From Stenotrophomonas rhizophila (GTDB lineage: Bacteria > Pseudomonadota > Gammaproteobacteria > Xanthomonadales > Xanthomonadaceae): DNA of 64,000 nucleotides. Shown piece after piece: positions 7,191-20,787 of this stretch. The first letter of the stretch is position 1, and each line of letters begins with the position of its first letter. The position numbers were made by a program, and so were the translations under genes. The notes beneath the pieces were generated by a model. It was given only the letters and a program-made list of their open reading frames with translations, did not search any database and was not told the origin of the DNA. The stretch is taken from the NCBI RefSeq assembly GCF_020857975.1, contig NZ_JACWUO010000015.1, forward strand, positions 1 through 64,000, given 5' to 3'.

Positions 7191-9383
7191 TTACAGCACC
7201 GTCAGGTTGGCATAGGCCATCACCAGCCACTTGCTGCCGGCTTCGGCAAACTCCACCTGCACGCGCGCATGTGCGCCGCTGCCTTCGTAATCGGTAACCA
7301 TGCCTTCGCCGAAGCGGGCGTGGCTGACCATGGCGCCCAGCTTCAACGGCGGCGCCTCCAGGGCGGCATGGCCCATCACCCGGTTGGCGCCGAGCGAGGC
7401 GGTGCGCGACACCTGCACCTTGGGCCGCACTTCGTTGAGCAGTTCGCGCGGAATCTCGCGCAGGAAGCGCGAGGGCACGTTGTAGTTTTCCTGGCCGTGG
7501 ATGCGCCGCGATTCGGCGTAGCTCAGCACCAGCTTCTGGCGGGCGCGGGTGATGCCTACGTAGGCCAGGCGGCGCTCTTCCTCCAGCCGGCCGCTTTCTT
7601 CCAGCGAGCGCGCGCTCGGGAACAGGCCATCTTCCATGCCGGCCAGGAACACGATCGGGAACTCCAGGCCCTTGGCCGAGTGCAGCGTCATCAGCTGCAC
7701 GCCTTCCTCGCCGGCCTGGGCCTGGCCTTCGCCGGCCTCCAGCGAGGCGTAGGACAGGAACGCGACCAGTTCGCTCATGGTCTCGCCGGTCTCTTCGATG
7801 TCGTCCTCGCGGCGGACGAAGCGCGAGGCTACCGATACCAGTTCGTCCAGGTTGTCCGCGCGCGATTCCGAATCCAGCGCGTTGCGGCTTTCCTTGGACC
7901 AGTGCTCGCGCAGGCCCGAGCGCACCAGCACGTGGTCGATGCGTTCGGCCAGGGTCATCTCGCCGGCTTCGGCATGCAACTGGTTGACCAGGACAAGGAA
8001 CCCGGCCAGCGCATTGCGCGCGCGCGCGGCCAGTTCGTTGCCCTGGGTGGTGAGCATGGTGGCTTCCCACAGCGAGATGGCGTGGCTGCGCGCCAACCGG
8101 CGCACTTCGTCCAGGGTGCGGTCGCCGATGCCACGGGTGGGCGTGTTGACCGCGCGCTCGAAGGCGGCGTCGTCGTTACGGTTGGTCATCAGCCGCAGGT
8201 AGGCCAGCGCGTCCTTGATTTCGGCGCGCTCGAAGAAGCGCATGCCGCCGTACACGCGGTAGGGCACCTGTTCGGACAGCAGGGCTTCTTCGAACGCACG
8301 CGACTGTGCGTTGCTGCGGTAAAGCACCGCGGCATCGCCGTAGCTCCCGCCGTCGCGCACCCACTGGCGGGCCCGTTCGACCACGTAACGGGCCTCGTCC
8401 ATTTCGTTGTAGGCCGCGTACAGGTCGATAGGCTCGCCATCGCCGCTGTCAGTCCACAGCTCCTTGCCGATCCGGTCCGGGTTGTGCGCGATCACCGCGT
8501 TGGCGGCGCCGAGGATGTTGGCGCTGGAGCGGTAGTTCTGCTCCAGTCGCACAGTCTGCGCACCGGGGAAATCCTTGAGGAAGCGCTGCACGTTCTCGAC
8601 CTTGGCGCCGCGCCAGCCATAGATGGCCTGGTCGTCGTCGCCGACCACGAACACGTGGCCGCTGTCGCCGGCCAGCACGCGCACGAAGGCGTACTGGATG
8701 GCGTTGGTGTCCTGGAACTCGTCCACCAGGATCTCGCGGAAACGCGAGCGGTAGTGGGCCAGCAACGCCGGGTTGTCGCGCAGCAGTTCATGCGCGCGCA
8801 GCAGCAGCTCGGCGAAATCGACCAGGCCGGCGCGGTCGCAGCGTTCCTGGTAGGCGGCATAAGCCTGGCGCATGGTTTCCAGCCACGCATCGTGCGGCTC
8901 GGGCTGGATGTGCTGCGGCCGGCGGCCCTCGTCCTTCTGCTCGTTGATCCACCAGGCGATCTGCTTGGGCGGGTGCTTGCCGTCGTCGATCTCCAGCTGC
9001 TGCACCACGCGCTTGACCAGCCGCAGCTGGTCGTCCGAATCGAGCACCTGGAAACTGTCGGGCAGCCTGGCGTCCTGGTAATGCAGGCGCAGCAGGCGGT
9101 GGGCCAGCCCATGGAAGGTGCCGATCCACGCGCCGCGGCTGCCCTGCGGCAGCTGCAGGTCGATGCGGTGGCGCATTTCGCCGGCGGCCTTGTTGGTGAA
9201 GGTCACCGCGAAAATGCCATGGGTAGGCACGCCGCAGACTTCATTCAGCCAGGCGATGCGGTGGATAAGCACGCGGGTCTTGCCGGAACCGGCACCGGCA
9301 AGCACCAGATGGTGGCCGGGCGGGGCGGACACAGCTTCGCGCTGGGCGGGGTTGAGCCCGTCGAGCAAGTGGGAGACATCCAT
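7191..9383 (-). CDS. uvrD: DNA helicase II (UvrD)
   Basis: A 730-residue SF1A helicase for nucleotide-excision and mismatch repair. Visible motifs include the Q-motif region LNPAQREAVSAPPG, Walker A GAGSGKT (about 30-36), motif II (LVDEFQDTN), motif III (VVGDDDQAIYGWRGA), motif IV (LEQNYRSSANIL), motif V (LMTLHSAKGLEFP) and motif VI (YVGITRARQKL). The C-terminus ends in the UvrD-type segment KLGAMVSHARFGEG... GSKWLVMAYANL, which separates it from Rep. It leads a likely two-gene unit with the small phosphatase. Confidence 0.96.
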   Translation of the reverse strand: MDVSHLLDGLNPAQREAVSAPPGHHLVLAGAGSGKTRVLIHRIAWLNEVCGVPTHGIFAVTFTNKAAGEMRHRIDLQLPQGSRGAWIGTFHGLAHRLLRLHYQDARLPDSFQVLDSDDQLRLVKRVVQQLEIDDGKHPPKQIAWWINEQKDEGRRPQHIQPEPHDAWLETMRQAYAAYQERCDRAGLVDFAELLLRAHELLRDNPALLAHYRSRFREILVDEFQDTNAIQYAFVRVLAGDSGHVFVVGDDDQAIYGWRGAKVENVQRFLKDFPGAQTVRLEQNYRSSANILGAANAVIAHNPDRIGKELWTDSGDGEPIDLYAAYNEMDEARYVVERARQWVRDGGSYGDAAVLYRSNAQSRAFEEALLSEQVPYRVYGGMRFFERAEIKDALAYLRLMTNRNDDAAFERAVNTPTRGIGDRTLDEVRRLARSHAISLWEATMLTTQGNELAARARNALAGFLVLVNQLHAEAGEMTLAERIDHVLVRSGLREHWSKESRNALDSESRADNLDELVSVASRFVRREDDIEETGETMSELVAFLSYASLEAGEGQAQAGEEGVQLMTLHSAKGLEFPIVFLAGMEDGLFPSARSLEESGRLEEERRLAYVGITRARQKLVLSYAESRRIHGQENYNVPSRFLREIPRELLNEVRPKVQVSRTASLGANRVMGHAALEAPPLKLGAMVSHARFGEGMVTDYEGSGAHARVQVEFAEAGSKWLVMAYANLTVL

Positions 9384-9417
9384 CGGGCTATTTTACGCCC
9401 TCCGCGCCTTCCCTGCG

Positions 9418-10425
9418 TCAGGGCTTACGGCCAGCCGCCTCCTCCTTCAGGCGGGCGTCCAGCTGGGCGCGCCCGTTCTGCGCGTAACGCCGGCAGGCCC
9501 CCGCATCGACCAGCGGCGCTGCCCTATCGCCTGCCAGGCGGGCGAACAGATCGCTGCCCAGGGGATGCGGCGTCAGCTGCACATCGCAGGGCAGCGTGGC
9601 CAGGGTGTCCAGGCCACGCCGGAAGGCGGCCACCATCTGCGGATGATCCAGGTAGCGGTACTGCGCGTCGGAGATGGCGCTGACGCTGTCGGTGTAGGCG
9701 ATGTCCAGGCAACGCGTGCCCTCGCAGGAACGCCATGTCCAGCTGGTGCCACCGGGAGTGTGGCCCGGCGTGGCATGCGCGGTCAGCGCCAACGGACCAA
9801 CACGGACCACCTCGCCGTCGCCGATCACCGCGGCGTCGGCCACCGGCGGGAAGGTCCCACCGGGCTCGAGGTACTGCGGATCGCTGCGGTCGCTCCTGCC
9901 GTTGCGCAGCGTGGCCAGCGCAGGCGCGCGCGCCAGCAGCGGGGCGCCGGTGGCCGCCTGCAGGTGGGCCAGGCCGGCGGCATGGTCGGAATGTTCGTGC
10001 GAGTTCAACAGGTATTTCACCGCGTGCGGATCCAAGCCCAGCGCACGGATATTGGCCTCGATCAGCGGACCGGCCGCCACGGTGCCGCCGTCGATCAGCA
10101 CATGGCCCTGGTCGGAGGTGACCAGCACCGCCGACAGCCCGCAGGTGCCCACGTACCACGTGTTGCCGAAGATACGCCGTGGCGGGGCGCGATCGTTCCA
10201 GCCCTCCATGACGCCGGCACCCGCCGGGCAGGCCGGAATGTCATCGACTGCGCTGGCCACGGGCGTCGCGGCGCTGGCCGGCGCACCGGGTGCGGGGGCA
10301 TCGGCCCTGTCCGCCGGCCGACAGGCGGCCAGCAGCATGCCCATACCCAGTACGGCGAACACGCGGCGCATCACGGCCGAGGCAGCGGGGGCGCGCAGGG
10401 CGGTCGGGGCGGAGGTGGGCGTCAT
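9418..10425 (-). CDS. Subclass B3 metallo-beta-lactamase-like lipoprotein
   Basis: The mature part is a B3-type metallo-beta-lactamase fold. The zinc motif is complete (HEHSDH in LLNSHEHSDHAAGLAHL), a third zinc His lies in ATPGHTPGGTSW and the last in LTPHPLGSDLF. It may hydrolyse beta-lactams, but B3-like enzymes also include other hydrolases. Start choice matters: ATG 10425 has a GGGA ribosome site six bases before it, while ATG 10371 begins a clean lipoprotein signal, MRRVFAVLGMGMLLAAC, with lipobox LAAC. Either way it looks lipid-anchored. It is not the L1 enzyme typical of S. maltophilia. An unassigned spacer of about 145 bases separates it from the next gene. Confidence 0.85.
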   Translation of the reverse strand: MTPTSAPTALRAPAASAVMRRVFAVLGMGMLLAACRPADRADAPAPGAPASAATPVASAVDDIPACPAGAGVMEGWNDRAPPRRIFGNTWYVGTCGLSAVLVTSDQGHVLIDGGTVAAGPLIEANIRALGLDPHAVKYLLNSHEHSDHAAGLAHLQAATGAPLLARAPALATLRNGRSDRSDPQYLEPGGTFPPVADAAVIGDGEVVRVGPLALTAHATPGHTPGGTSWTWRSCEGTRCLDIAYTDSVSAISDAQYRYLDHPQMVAAFRRGLDTLATLPCDVQLTPHPLGSDLFARLAGDRAAPLVDAGACRRYAQNGRAQLDARLKEEAAGRKP

Positions 10426-10570
10426 GCGCATTCCCGGTCTGAAAGACAGCAGCCTAGAGCGGTAGGCGCGCCGTCACCAATGCGAAGATTGAGACAGAGG
10501 CATTAGCCCTTTCTATACCTCGCTTCAACCGTACTGCGTGTTGTCGCAGTTGGCCTACCCCCGCAAGGCG

Positions 10571-11953
10571 TCAGCCCAGCGCGCGCCCTGCGGCCTGTTG
10601 CGCCTGCACCCGCAATTCCGGAATGGCCAGGCTTTCCCACAGCGTGCCGATGCGCAGGCTGCCAACCACCTGGATGCCGGGCTGTGGCTGCCCACCCGCA
10701 TCGAGCAGGTGGCCCTGCTGCACCGACGTATCCAACCCCAGCCCATGCGGGCCCGGGCGCGCATGGCCGTCGGCCAGCAACTGCTGGACCAGCGGATTGC
10801 GCATCGCGGTGGCGCGGGTTTCCACCCCGGTGGCATTGATCAGCGCACCCACCTGCAGTGGCGGCAGGCCGCCGTCGGCGCCGTGCGCATGCACCTGCAG
10901 AGTGCCATCGAGCACCAGCACGGTATCCAGCCGCGCGCGATGCCGTTGCAATTGGCCGCTGCGCTCCAGCGCGGTGACCTGCGCATGCACCTGCCTGGCG
11001 ATGCGATGGCGGTGCACGTCCCAGTACCGCACCACGTGGCGCAGGAAACGGCGCTGGTCGGCGGCATCCAGCCCCCACCACAGTGCCTGGCCGAGCGGGC
11101 GGATGCGATCCATCACGCTCTGCCACGGCAGGCCCTGCGCGACGGCGTCACGGGCATGCCCGCGCAGCGCGCGCAGCGCCTGCCGCAGTGGCAGGCCCGG
11201 CAGCGGTTGCGGATCGAAGCTGGCCGCGCCGCCGTGCGCGTGCGGCAACGGCAGCAGCGCGTGGCGCGACAGTACGTGGATACGGCCGCGATGCCCGGCG
11301 TTGGCCAGGGCCACCACGCTGTCGGCCATGCTCAGGCCCGAGCCGATGATGGCCAGGTCGCCGTCGCCGGCCAGCATGCGCACGCCGTCGTAGTCCCAGG
11401 CATCGACGACCTTGCCCGGCGGCAGCGCGTCGGCGCCGGCGACCGGCAGCGGACGCATGCTGTTGCCGCAGGCCAGCACCACCTGGCGCGCCTGCCAGCT
11501 GTCGCCGCCGGCCAGGGTCAGGCGCTGCGTGGCGGTGCCGGGCTGCAACGCGGTCACCGCGTCATGCACCACGCTGAACTGCGCGGGGCTGCCGGCCTGC
11601 GCCTGCTCCAGCCGTGCCTGCAGGTAGGCCGCATAGCAGCGGCGCGGCGCGTACTCGGCGGCCAGCGCGTCGCGCGGCATGCCGGGGAACGCGTCGACCT
11701 GCAACAGGTAGTCGAGGAAATCATCGGGGGCATCGGGCAGCCCGCTCATCCTGCCGACCGGCACGTTGAGCAGGTGCTCCGGCCACGGGGTGGCGTAGGC
11801 GATGCCCTGGGCCAGCACCGAGGCCGGCTCGAACAAGGCGACATGTAACGCAGTGGTTGCAGTGCGCAGCGCATGCAGCGCCACCAGTACGCCCGCCGCG
11901 CCGCCGCCGACAATGGCCAGATCACACTGGCGAAGGGATTGGGTTGCCGTCAT
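10571..11953 (-). CDS. FAD/NAD(P)-binding protein (NAD_binding_9 type)
   Basis: This 460-residue flavoprotein begins with a dinucleotide-binding motif (LAIVGGGAAGVLVALHAL, residues 12-29). It then shows the family-typical segment GIAYATPWPEHLLNVPVGRM, a second Rossmann-like site (DLAIIGSGLSMADSVVAL) and a C-terminal INATGVETRA stretch. It resembles uncharacterised FAD-dependent proteins annotated as hydroxylases or oxidoreductases; the substrate is unknown. It has no signal peptide. Its stop lies about 140 bases upstream of the B3 lactamase-like gene, and its start lies 54 bases after the cardiolipin-synthase stop, on the same strand. Confidence 0.85.
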   Translation of the reverse strand: MTATQSLRQCDLAIVGGGAAGVLVALHALRTATTALHVALFEPASVLAQGIAYATPWPEHLLNVPVGRMSGLPDAPDDFLDYLLQVDAFPGMPRDALAAEYAPRRCYAAYLQARLEQAQAGSPAQFSVVHDAVTALQPGTATQRLTLAGGDSWQARQVVLACGNSMRPLPVAGADALPPGKVVDAWDYDGVRMLAGDGDLAIIGSGLSMADSVVALANAGHRGRIHVLSRHALLPLPHAHGGAASFDPQPLPGLPLRQALRALRGHARDAVAQGLPWQSVMDRIRPLGQALWWGLDAADQRRFLRHVVRYWDVHRHRIARQVHAQVTALERSGQLQRHRARLDTVLVLDGTLQVHAHGADGGLPPLQVGALINATGVETRATAMRNPLVQQLLADGHARPGPHGLGLDTSVQQGHLLDAGGQPQPGIQVVGSLRIGTLWESLAIPELRVQAQQAAGRALG

Positions 11954-12007
11954 GCCCCGATTGTAGGCGATGCACGCGATGGCCCCGTACCGGCCATCGC
12001 CGCGGCG

Positions 12008-13426
12008 CTACATCAGCGCATCGGCCAGCCGCGCGATGCCTTCGCGGCTGCGCCGCCACGCCGCGCGCTGGCGCCAGCTGCGCAGGTCGAGCTGGCGCGA
12101 TTGGCCCAGGTAGTCGTTTTCGATCTGCAGCAGCTGGGCGACGATGCCGCGGTCGTAGCAGAGCATGCCGATTTCGGCATTGAGCGCGAACGAGCGGATA
12201 TCCAGGTTGATCGAACCGACCAGGGCGATGTCCTCGTCCACGGTCAGGTGCTTGGCATGCAGGAAACAGGGCTGGTACAGCGCGATGCGCACCCCGCAGC
12301 GCAGCAGTTCATCGTAGTAGGCCTCCTGCGCCCACGCGGTGAGCCGCTGGTTGCTGCTGGCCGACAGGATCAGCTGCACCTGCACCCCCGACAGCGCGGC
12401 AATGCGCAGTGCGCTGAGGGTGGCCTCGTCGGGCACGAAATACGGGGTGACCAGCACGATGCGGCGGCGCGCCAGGTGGATCAGCGCATTGACCGCATCG
12501 CGTGCATTGCTGAACGGGTAGGCCGGGCCACTGGGCAGCAGCTGGGTGGCCACGTCGGCCGAGCACACCGGTACGGCGGTCAGCACGTCCAAGCGCTGGC
12601 CGGTTTCCATGTACCAGTCGCTGGCGAACACCGCCTCCAGGTGCGCCACGCCCGGGCCGCGCACGCGCGCGACCAGTTCCTTGTTGGGGAAGCCGGGCAC
12701 GAACTGCGCCTGCGCCAGGTTCTGCGAGCCGATGTAGCCGACCCGGTTGTCGATCACCGCGATCTTGCGGTGGTTGCGCAGGTCCATGCGCCCGCTGCGC
12801 CGCCAGCGCAGGCCGCCGGGCAGCATCGCCCGGACGTCCACGCCGAGCGCCTGCAACCGGCGCCGGTAATGGCGCAGGCCGCGCTTGGCCCCCACCGCAT
12901 CCAGCAACAGCCGGCAGTGCACGCCGCGCGCGGCGGCGCGCTGCAGGGCCTGCACGATGGCCTCGCCAACCGCATCGTCGAACATCAGGTAGTACAACAG
13001 GTGGACGCGCTCGCGGGCCTGGTCGATGTCGGCGACCAGCGCCTGCAGCGAAGCGTCGTAGTCGTTCAGCAGTTCCACCGCGTTGCCGTGGATGGGCATG
13101 AAATCGCCCTGGCGCTCGATCAGCGGCACGATCTCGGCGGTGGCGGTATCGGCTACCGGCGTCCAGCGCAGTGGCGGCTGCAGTGCCTGTTCCTCGCGAA
13201 TCACCTGTGAGGCCTCGGCCTGGCGCTGCACGCGCTGGCGCGACAGCCATGGGTGGCCGAACAGCAGGTACAGCGGCAGGCCCAGCAGCGGCACGAAGCC
13301 GACCAGCAGCAGCCAGCTGCGCGCCGCACCCGGGGTGGTGCGGGTGGGAATCCAGAACAGCGCGGCCAGCCGGATCAGCCAGTCCAGCAGCAATAACCAG
13401 GAACCCAGCAGCCACTCGAACAGCAT
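12008..13426 (-). CDS. cls: Cardiolipin synthase (phospholipase D superfamily)
   Basis: A 472-residue inner-membrane enzyme predicted to condense two phosphatidylglycerols into cardiolipin and glycerol. Two N-terminal membrane segments (about 1-50, including LLLDWLIRLAALFWIP and LLLVGFVPLLGLPLYLL) precede two PLD domains with complete HKD motifs: NHRKIAVIDNRVGYIGSQN and LHAKHLTVDEDIALVGSIN. ATG 13426 begins exactly at the membrane segment; the upstream frame runs through degenerate repeats and is rejected. It could equally be the ClsA or ClsB paralogue. Confidence 0.92.
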   Translation of the reverse strand: MLFEWLLGSWLLLLDWLIRLAALFWIPTRTTPGAARSWLLLVGFVPLLGLPLYLLFGHPWLSRQRVQRQAEASQVIREEQALQPPLRWTPVADTATAEIVPLIERQGDFMPIHGNAVELLNDYDASLQALVADIDQARERVHLLYYLMFDDAVGEAIVQALQRAAARGVHCRLLLDAVGAKRGLRHYRRRLQALGVDVRAMLPGGLRWRRSGRMDLRNHRKIAVIDNRVGYIGSQNLAQAQFVPGFPNKELVARVRGPGVAHLEAVFASDWYMETGQRLDVLTAVPVCSADVATQLLPSGPAYPFSNARDAVNALIHLARRRIVLVTPYFVPDEATLSALRIAALSGVQVQLILSASSNQRLTAWAQEAYYDELLRCGVRIALYQPCFLHAKHLTVDEDIALVGSINLDIRSFALNAEIGMLCYDRGIVAQLLQIENDYLGQSRQLDLRSWRQRAAWRRSREGIARLADALM

Positions 13427-13470
13427 CGCATCGCCCGTCGGGGGTGTGCAGGCATTCTGCCATGGGTGGT

Positions 13471-13554
13471 GTACACGGCCGTGTTGCCGTGGTGGGCCTG
13501 GCCGCCAACGGGCGTGGCCACCAAAGGGCGTGACCACCAACGGTGGCCACCTAC
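13471..13554. repeat. Degenerate SMAG-like repeat cluster
   Basis: The stretch between the cardiolipin synthase gene and rpmG is made of diverged units of the form GTGGCCACC.../...GGTGGCCAC, ending in an inverted GTAG head (CTAC at 13551-13554). The units are less perfect than other SMAG copies in the window. Confidence 0.5.
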
Positions 13555-13568
13555 CGGACGCGGCCAAC

Positions 13569-13593
13569 AAAAAACCCGCCACGAGGGCGGGTT
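13569..13593 (-). terminator. Rho-independent terminator of rpmB-rpmG
   Basis: On the minus strand, AACCCGCC (13593-13586) pairs with GGCGGGTT (13580-13573) around a five-base loop, followed by TTTTTT (13574-13569). It lies 30 bases after the rpmG stop. Confidence 0.9.
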
Positions 13594-13623
13594 CTTCAGG
13601 GGAAGCTCAAGCATCCTTGCGGA

Positions 13624-13788
13624 TTACTTGATCTTGCCTTCCTTGTACAGGACGTGCTTGCGCACGACCGGATCGTACTTCAGGAATTCCATCTTCCCGG
13701 GGGTGTTCTTCTTGTTCTTGTCCGTCGTGTAGAAGTGGCCAGTGTTGGCCGTCGAAATCAGACGGATCTTGTCGCGCTTGCCTGCCAT
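13624..13788 (-). CDS. rpmG: 50S ribosomal protein L33
   Basis: The 54-residue product begins [20 protein letters not shown] and ends YKEGKIK, the standard length and sequence pattern of bacterial L33. It has no CxxC zinc pairs, so it is the zinc-free form. It lies 13 bases after rpmB and is followed by a terminator, giving the usual rpmB-rpmG operon. Confidence 0.97.
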   Translation of the reverse strand: MAGKRDKIRLISTANTGHFYTTDKNKKNTPGKMEFLKYDPVVRKHVLYKEGKIK

Positions 13789-13801
13789 GATCGTTTACTC
13801 C

Positions 13802-14038
13802 TCAGACCTTTTCGCCGCGCGCACGCAGCTCAGCCAGAACGGAATCGATGCCGTTCTTGTCGATGGTGCGCAGGGCATGCGCGGAAACACGAAGCTTGAC
13901 CCAGCGGTTTTCGCTGGCCACCCAGAAGCGGCGCTCGTGCAGGTTGGGCAGGAAACGACGACGGGTCTTGTTGTTGGCGTGCGAGACGTTGTTACCCGTC
14001 TGCACTCGCTTGCCGGAAACTTGGCATACGCGGGACAT
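13802..14038 (-). CDS. rpmB: 50S ribosomal protein L28
   Basis: A 78-residue L28 with the typical start [20 protein letters not shown] and the basic segment [18 protein letters not shown]. It is the zinc-independent form: Cys5 has no partner cysteines. It is the first gene of the rpmB-rpmG unit, read leftward; the promoter should lie in 14040-14250, but I could not place a convincing pair of boxes. Confidence 0.97.
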   Translation of the reverse strand: MSRVCQVSGKRVQTGNNVSHANNKTRRRFLPNLHERRFWVASENRWVKLRVSAHALRTIDKNGIDSVLAELRARGEKV

Positions 14039-14261
14039 TGCGCACCTCGATGAAAGTAGTTGTCAGCCCATAGCCCGGGCGACGGCGGCCTCGGCGGTTT
14101 CCCGCCACACGTCATGAGAATCAAAGGGTTACGCTGTCGAGGGCAGGCCGGATGACGTGTTCCCGGCCACCGATCCGGAACAATCCGGACACAGCGAGCC
14201 GCGCATTATGCCGCAGCCGGGGCGGCGCTGCAAGTTGTCCACAGGACGGGGCAGCAGGCCC

Positions 14262-14771
14262 TCAGCGCAGGTGCGGGATCACCTGGGCCAGCAGGTGGGC
14301 ATCCTTCAGGGCGCCGTGCAGGCCCCGGCTGTGGACAATGCCCAGCCGCTGCAGCAGGTCGTCGAGCTTGTTGGGCATGCCCGGCCAGCGGCGCCGGGCC
14401 AGTTGCAGGCTGCAGGTGACCCGGCAGTGCCGGCCCAGGCCACCGGGGATGCCGGCCAACCGCAGCTCGTTGTCCAGGAAGCCGACATCGAAGCTGGCGT
14501 TGTGGGCGACCATCTCGCTGCCGCCGAGGAAGTCCAGCAGTTCGGTGGCCTTGCTGGCGAACAGCGGCTTGCCCACCAGCATGGCATCGCTGATGCCGTG
14601 CACGCGCTGCGCGCGCCAGTCCACGCTGCGCTGCGGCTGCAGGTAGGTGTGGAACTGGCGGCCACTGATCCGGCCATCAATCACCTCCACCGCCCCGATT
14701 TCGATGACCCGGTCGCCCAGCCGATGCGAGATGCCGGTGGTTTCGGTGTCCAAGCTGATCACGCGTTGCAT
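14262..14771 (-). CDS. DnaQ-like DEDDh 3'-5' exonuclease
   Basis: This 169-residue protein starts MQRVISLDTETTGISHRLGD and holds all DEDDh motifs: DTE in ExoI, NASFDVGFLDNE in ExoII and HGALKDAHLLA in ExoIII. This is the proofreading exonuclease fold of DNA polymerase III epsilon. It is about 70 residues shorter than E. coli epsilon and lacks the C-terminal part that binds the alpha subunit. It may be a short epsilon of this lineage or a stand-alone paralogue. ATG 14771 directly precedes the first strand. Confidence 0.85.
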   Translation of the reverse strand: MQRVISLDTETTGISHRLGDRVIEIGAVEVIDGRISGRQFHTYLQPQRSVDWRAQRVHGISDAMLVGKPLFASKATELLDFLGGSEMVAHNASFDVGFLDNELRLAGIPGGLGRHCRVTCSLQLARRRWPGMPNKLDDLLQRLGIVHSRGLHGALKDAHLLAQVIPHLR

Positions 14772-14862
14772 GCGGTTCCTTGCGCTTGCCTGCGGCCCGG
14801 TCTGCCCGGGGCGCCTGTCGACGCATTTTCGCACGCCGCCCCGGCTGGGGCGGCGCGCGCCG

Positions 14863-19051
<4,189 letters not shown>

Positions 19052-19055
<4 letters not shown>

Positions 19056-20362
19056 CGGCGGTCCTCCGTGGACACGTGGCTGGGGGTGGGGGTATCGCCG
19101 GCGGCGAGCATGCCCTGCCCGGTGAGGCGCTGGATTTCGATCAGGGCGGTCTGCGCGGCGATCGCCGCCTCGCGCTGGCGCTGGCGCGCGTCGATGCGCA
19201 TCGCCTGCAGCTGCGCCCATTCCATGTAGCTGATCGCACCGGCACGCCAGGCCTTTTCAGCGGCGTTTTCGGCGCGCTTGAGCTGCGGCAGCACATCGCT
19301 GGCCATGCGCGCCACTTCCAGCCGCGAGGTCAGGTAGCGGCCATGCGCTTCGGCCAGGGTGGCGTACAGTTGCAGCGCGCGCGCGTCGCGCTCCACGCTG
19401 TTGAGCGCCAGTTCGGCTTCGGCGGCGCGGATCTCGGGCGCGGCGCGCGCCACGCTGCCCAGCGGCAGGCTGAATCCGGCAACGAACGCGCTGTCGCGGC
19501 TGTCGCGGCTGTTGCGCACCCCCACCTGCCAGTTGAAGTCCGGGCGCGCGGCGGTACGCGCCAGTTGCACCTGCGCCTGGCGGATGCGGCGTTCGCCGGC
19601 CAGCACGGCCAGTTCCGGGGTGCGTTGCAGTTCGTCGGCGAGCGCGGCGAAATCCTGCAGTGCCGGCAGCTGCATCGGGTCGCCGGTGACCAGGTCGAAG
19701 CCGGGGTCGCGCTGCTTCCACAGCGCCGACAGCGCCATGCGCGCGGACTGGTCCATCTGCCGGGCGCGGTCGCGGTCCAGTTCGGCCTGGGCCAGCATCG
19801 CCTGGGCGGTGAACAGTACCGATTCGGGCGAGGCGCCGGCCTGCAGGCGCAGGCGTGCGGCGGCCACGGCGCGGCGGCGCTGTTCGATGTCGGTCTGCGC
19901 GATGGACAGTTGCTGGCGCGCATCGGTGACGGCCAGGTAGCGGCGCGCCACTTCGGCCATCAGGTCCAGCCGCGCGGTCTCGCGCTGCGGGGCCAGGCTG
20001 TCGATGTTGGCCTGGGCCACGGCACGGCGCGCATCCAGCTTGCCGCCCCGTTCGAGCACGCCGGCCAGGGTGACGGTGAGTTCGGTGGCCTTGAAGCCGC
20101 GGTTGCCACCGGTGCCCAGCGCGTTCTCCAGGTCCACGCCCAGGGTCAAGGGCGGGCGCAGCCCGGCTGCGTCGCGGCGTGCTTCCCAGACCGGGCGCTG
20201 GGCATCGACCAGGCGCAGCTCGGGGTGGTATTGGGCAACGCGCGCAAGCGCGTCATCAAGGGTGAGGGCAACAGGGGGCGACGTTGCCGCCGGCGCCGTG
20301 CCCTGCGCATGGGCGCCGGGCACGAACGCAAAGGCAGCCAAGGCTGCCAGACGCATCCACAT
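19052..20362 (-). CDS. czcC: Outer-membrane efflux channel (CzcC/TolC family)
   Basis: A 436-residue TolC-family protein with a signal peptide (MWMRLAALAAFAFVPGAHA) followed by two outer-membrane-efflux repeats. The first repeat begins LTLDDALARVAQYHPELRLV, and both are rich in long Ala/Glu/Arg helices. It should form the outer-membrane exit duct for the CzcA-CzcB pump. It overlaps the adaptor gene by four bases. No lipobox is seen after the signal. Confidence 0.92.
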
Positions 20363-20418
20363 GGGAAATCTCCAGATAACGGTTCAGATGGGCAAGCGCG
20401 GCACAGGGCCGCGTGGCA

Positions 20419-20787
20419 TCAGGACGCTATCGGGGGGCGCAACACGCTCTCGGGCGGCTGGGTGCGCAGCTGCGTGGTCAACCCTGCCGGCAGGCTGTGC
20501 GCCGGCGCGGCCGGCAGCGCCCACGGCAGTGACGCCATCGGCAACACGCCGCCATGGCCGTGGCAATGCCCGCAATGGACCAGGACATGCAGCAGATCGC
20601 CATCGTCCTGCTCGGCATCGGTACCGTCCGGCGTGGCTGCATCGGCCGGCGCGGCATCGCTGTGCAGGCTGATGTGGATGTCGGCCAGGGCCGAGGCGGT
20701 GGCCGTGCCGAACACGCCCAGGCCCACGGCGACCAGCATCAGCAGGCGCAGCAGCAGGGACGGACGCGGGCGGGCATGGCGGTACAT
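20419..20787 (-). CDS. Small His/Cys-containing membrane or exported protein (DUF2946-like) at the head of the metal-efflux operon
   Basis: A 122-residue protein with an N-terminal hydrophobic helix (LLLRLLMLVAVGLGVFGTAT), an acidic, His-containing stretch (DIHISLHSDAAP), an acidic Asp/Glu run, and the cluster HVLVHCGHCHGHGG near residue 70. The CxxCH-type cluster and its place 56 bases upstream of czcC suggest a metal-binding accessory or sensor protein; small proteins of this build are common beside copper or zinc efflux genes. The start at 20787 begins the basic N-region of the signal. The function is inferred from context only. Confidence 0.7.
   Translation of the reverse strand: MYRHARPRPSLLLRLLMLVAVGLGVFGTATASALADIHISLHSDAAPADAATPDGTDAEQDDGDLLHVLVHCGHCHGHGGVLPMASLPWALPAAPAHSLPAGLTTQLRTQPPESVLRPPIAS

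Noticed and set aside
7174..8070. A long N-terminal extension of the tyrosine-phosphatase-like frame into uvrD
   Set aside because: The family starts at ATG 7173 with MTRHVLFICSQN; the extension is out-of-frame uvrD sequence.
13471..13554. Possible CRISPR-like spaced repeats
   Set aside because: Units are palindromic, of uneven spacing and diverged; they fit degenerate SMAG elements, and no cas gene is present.
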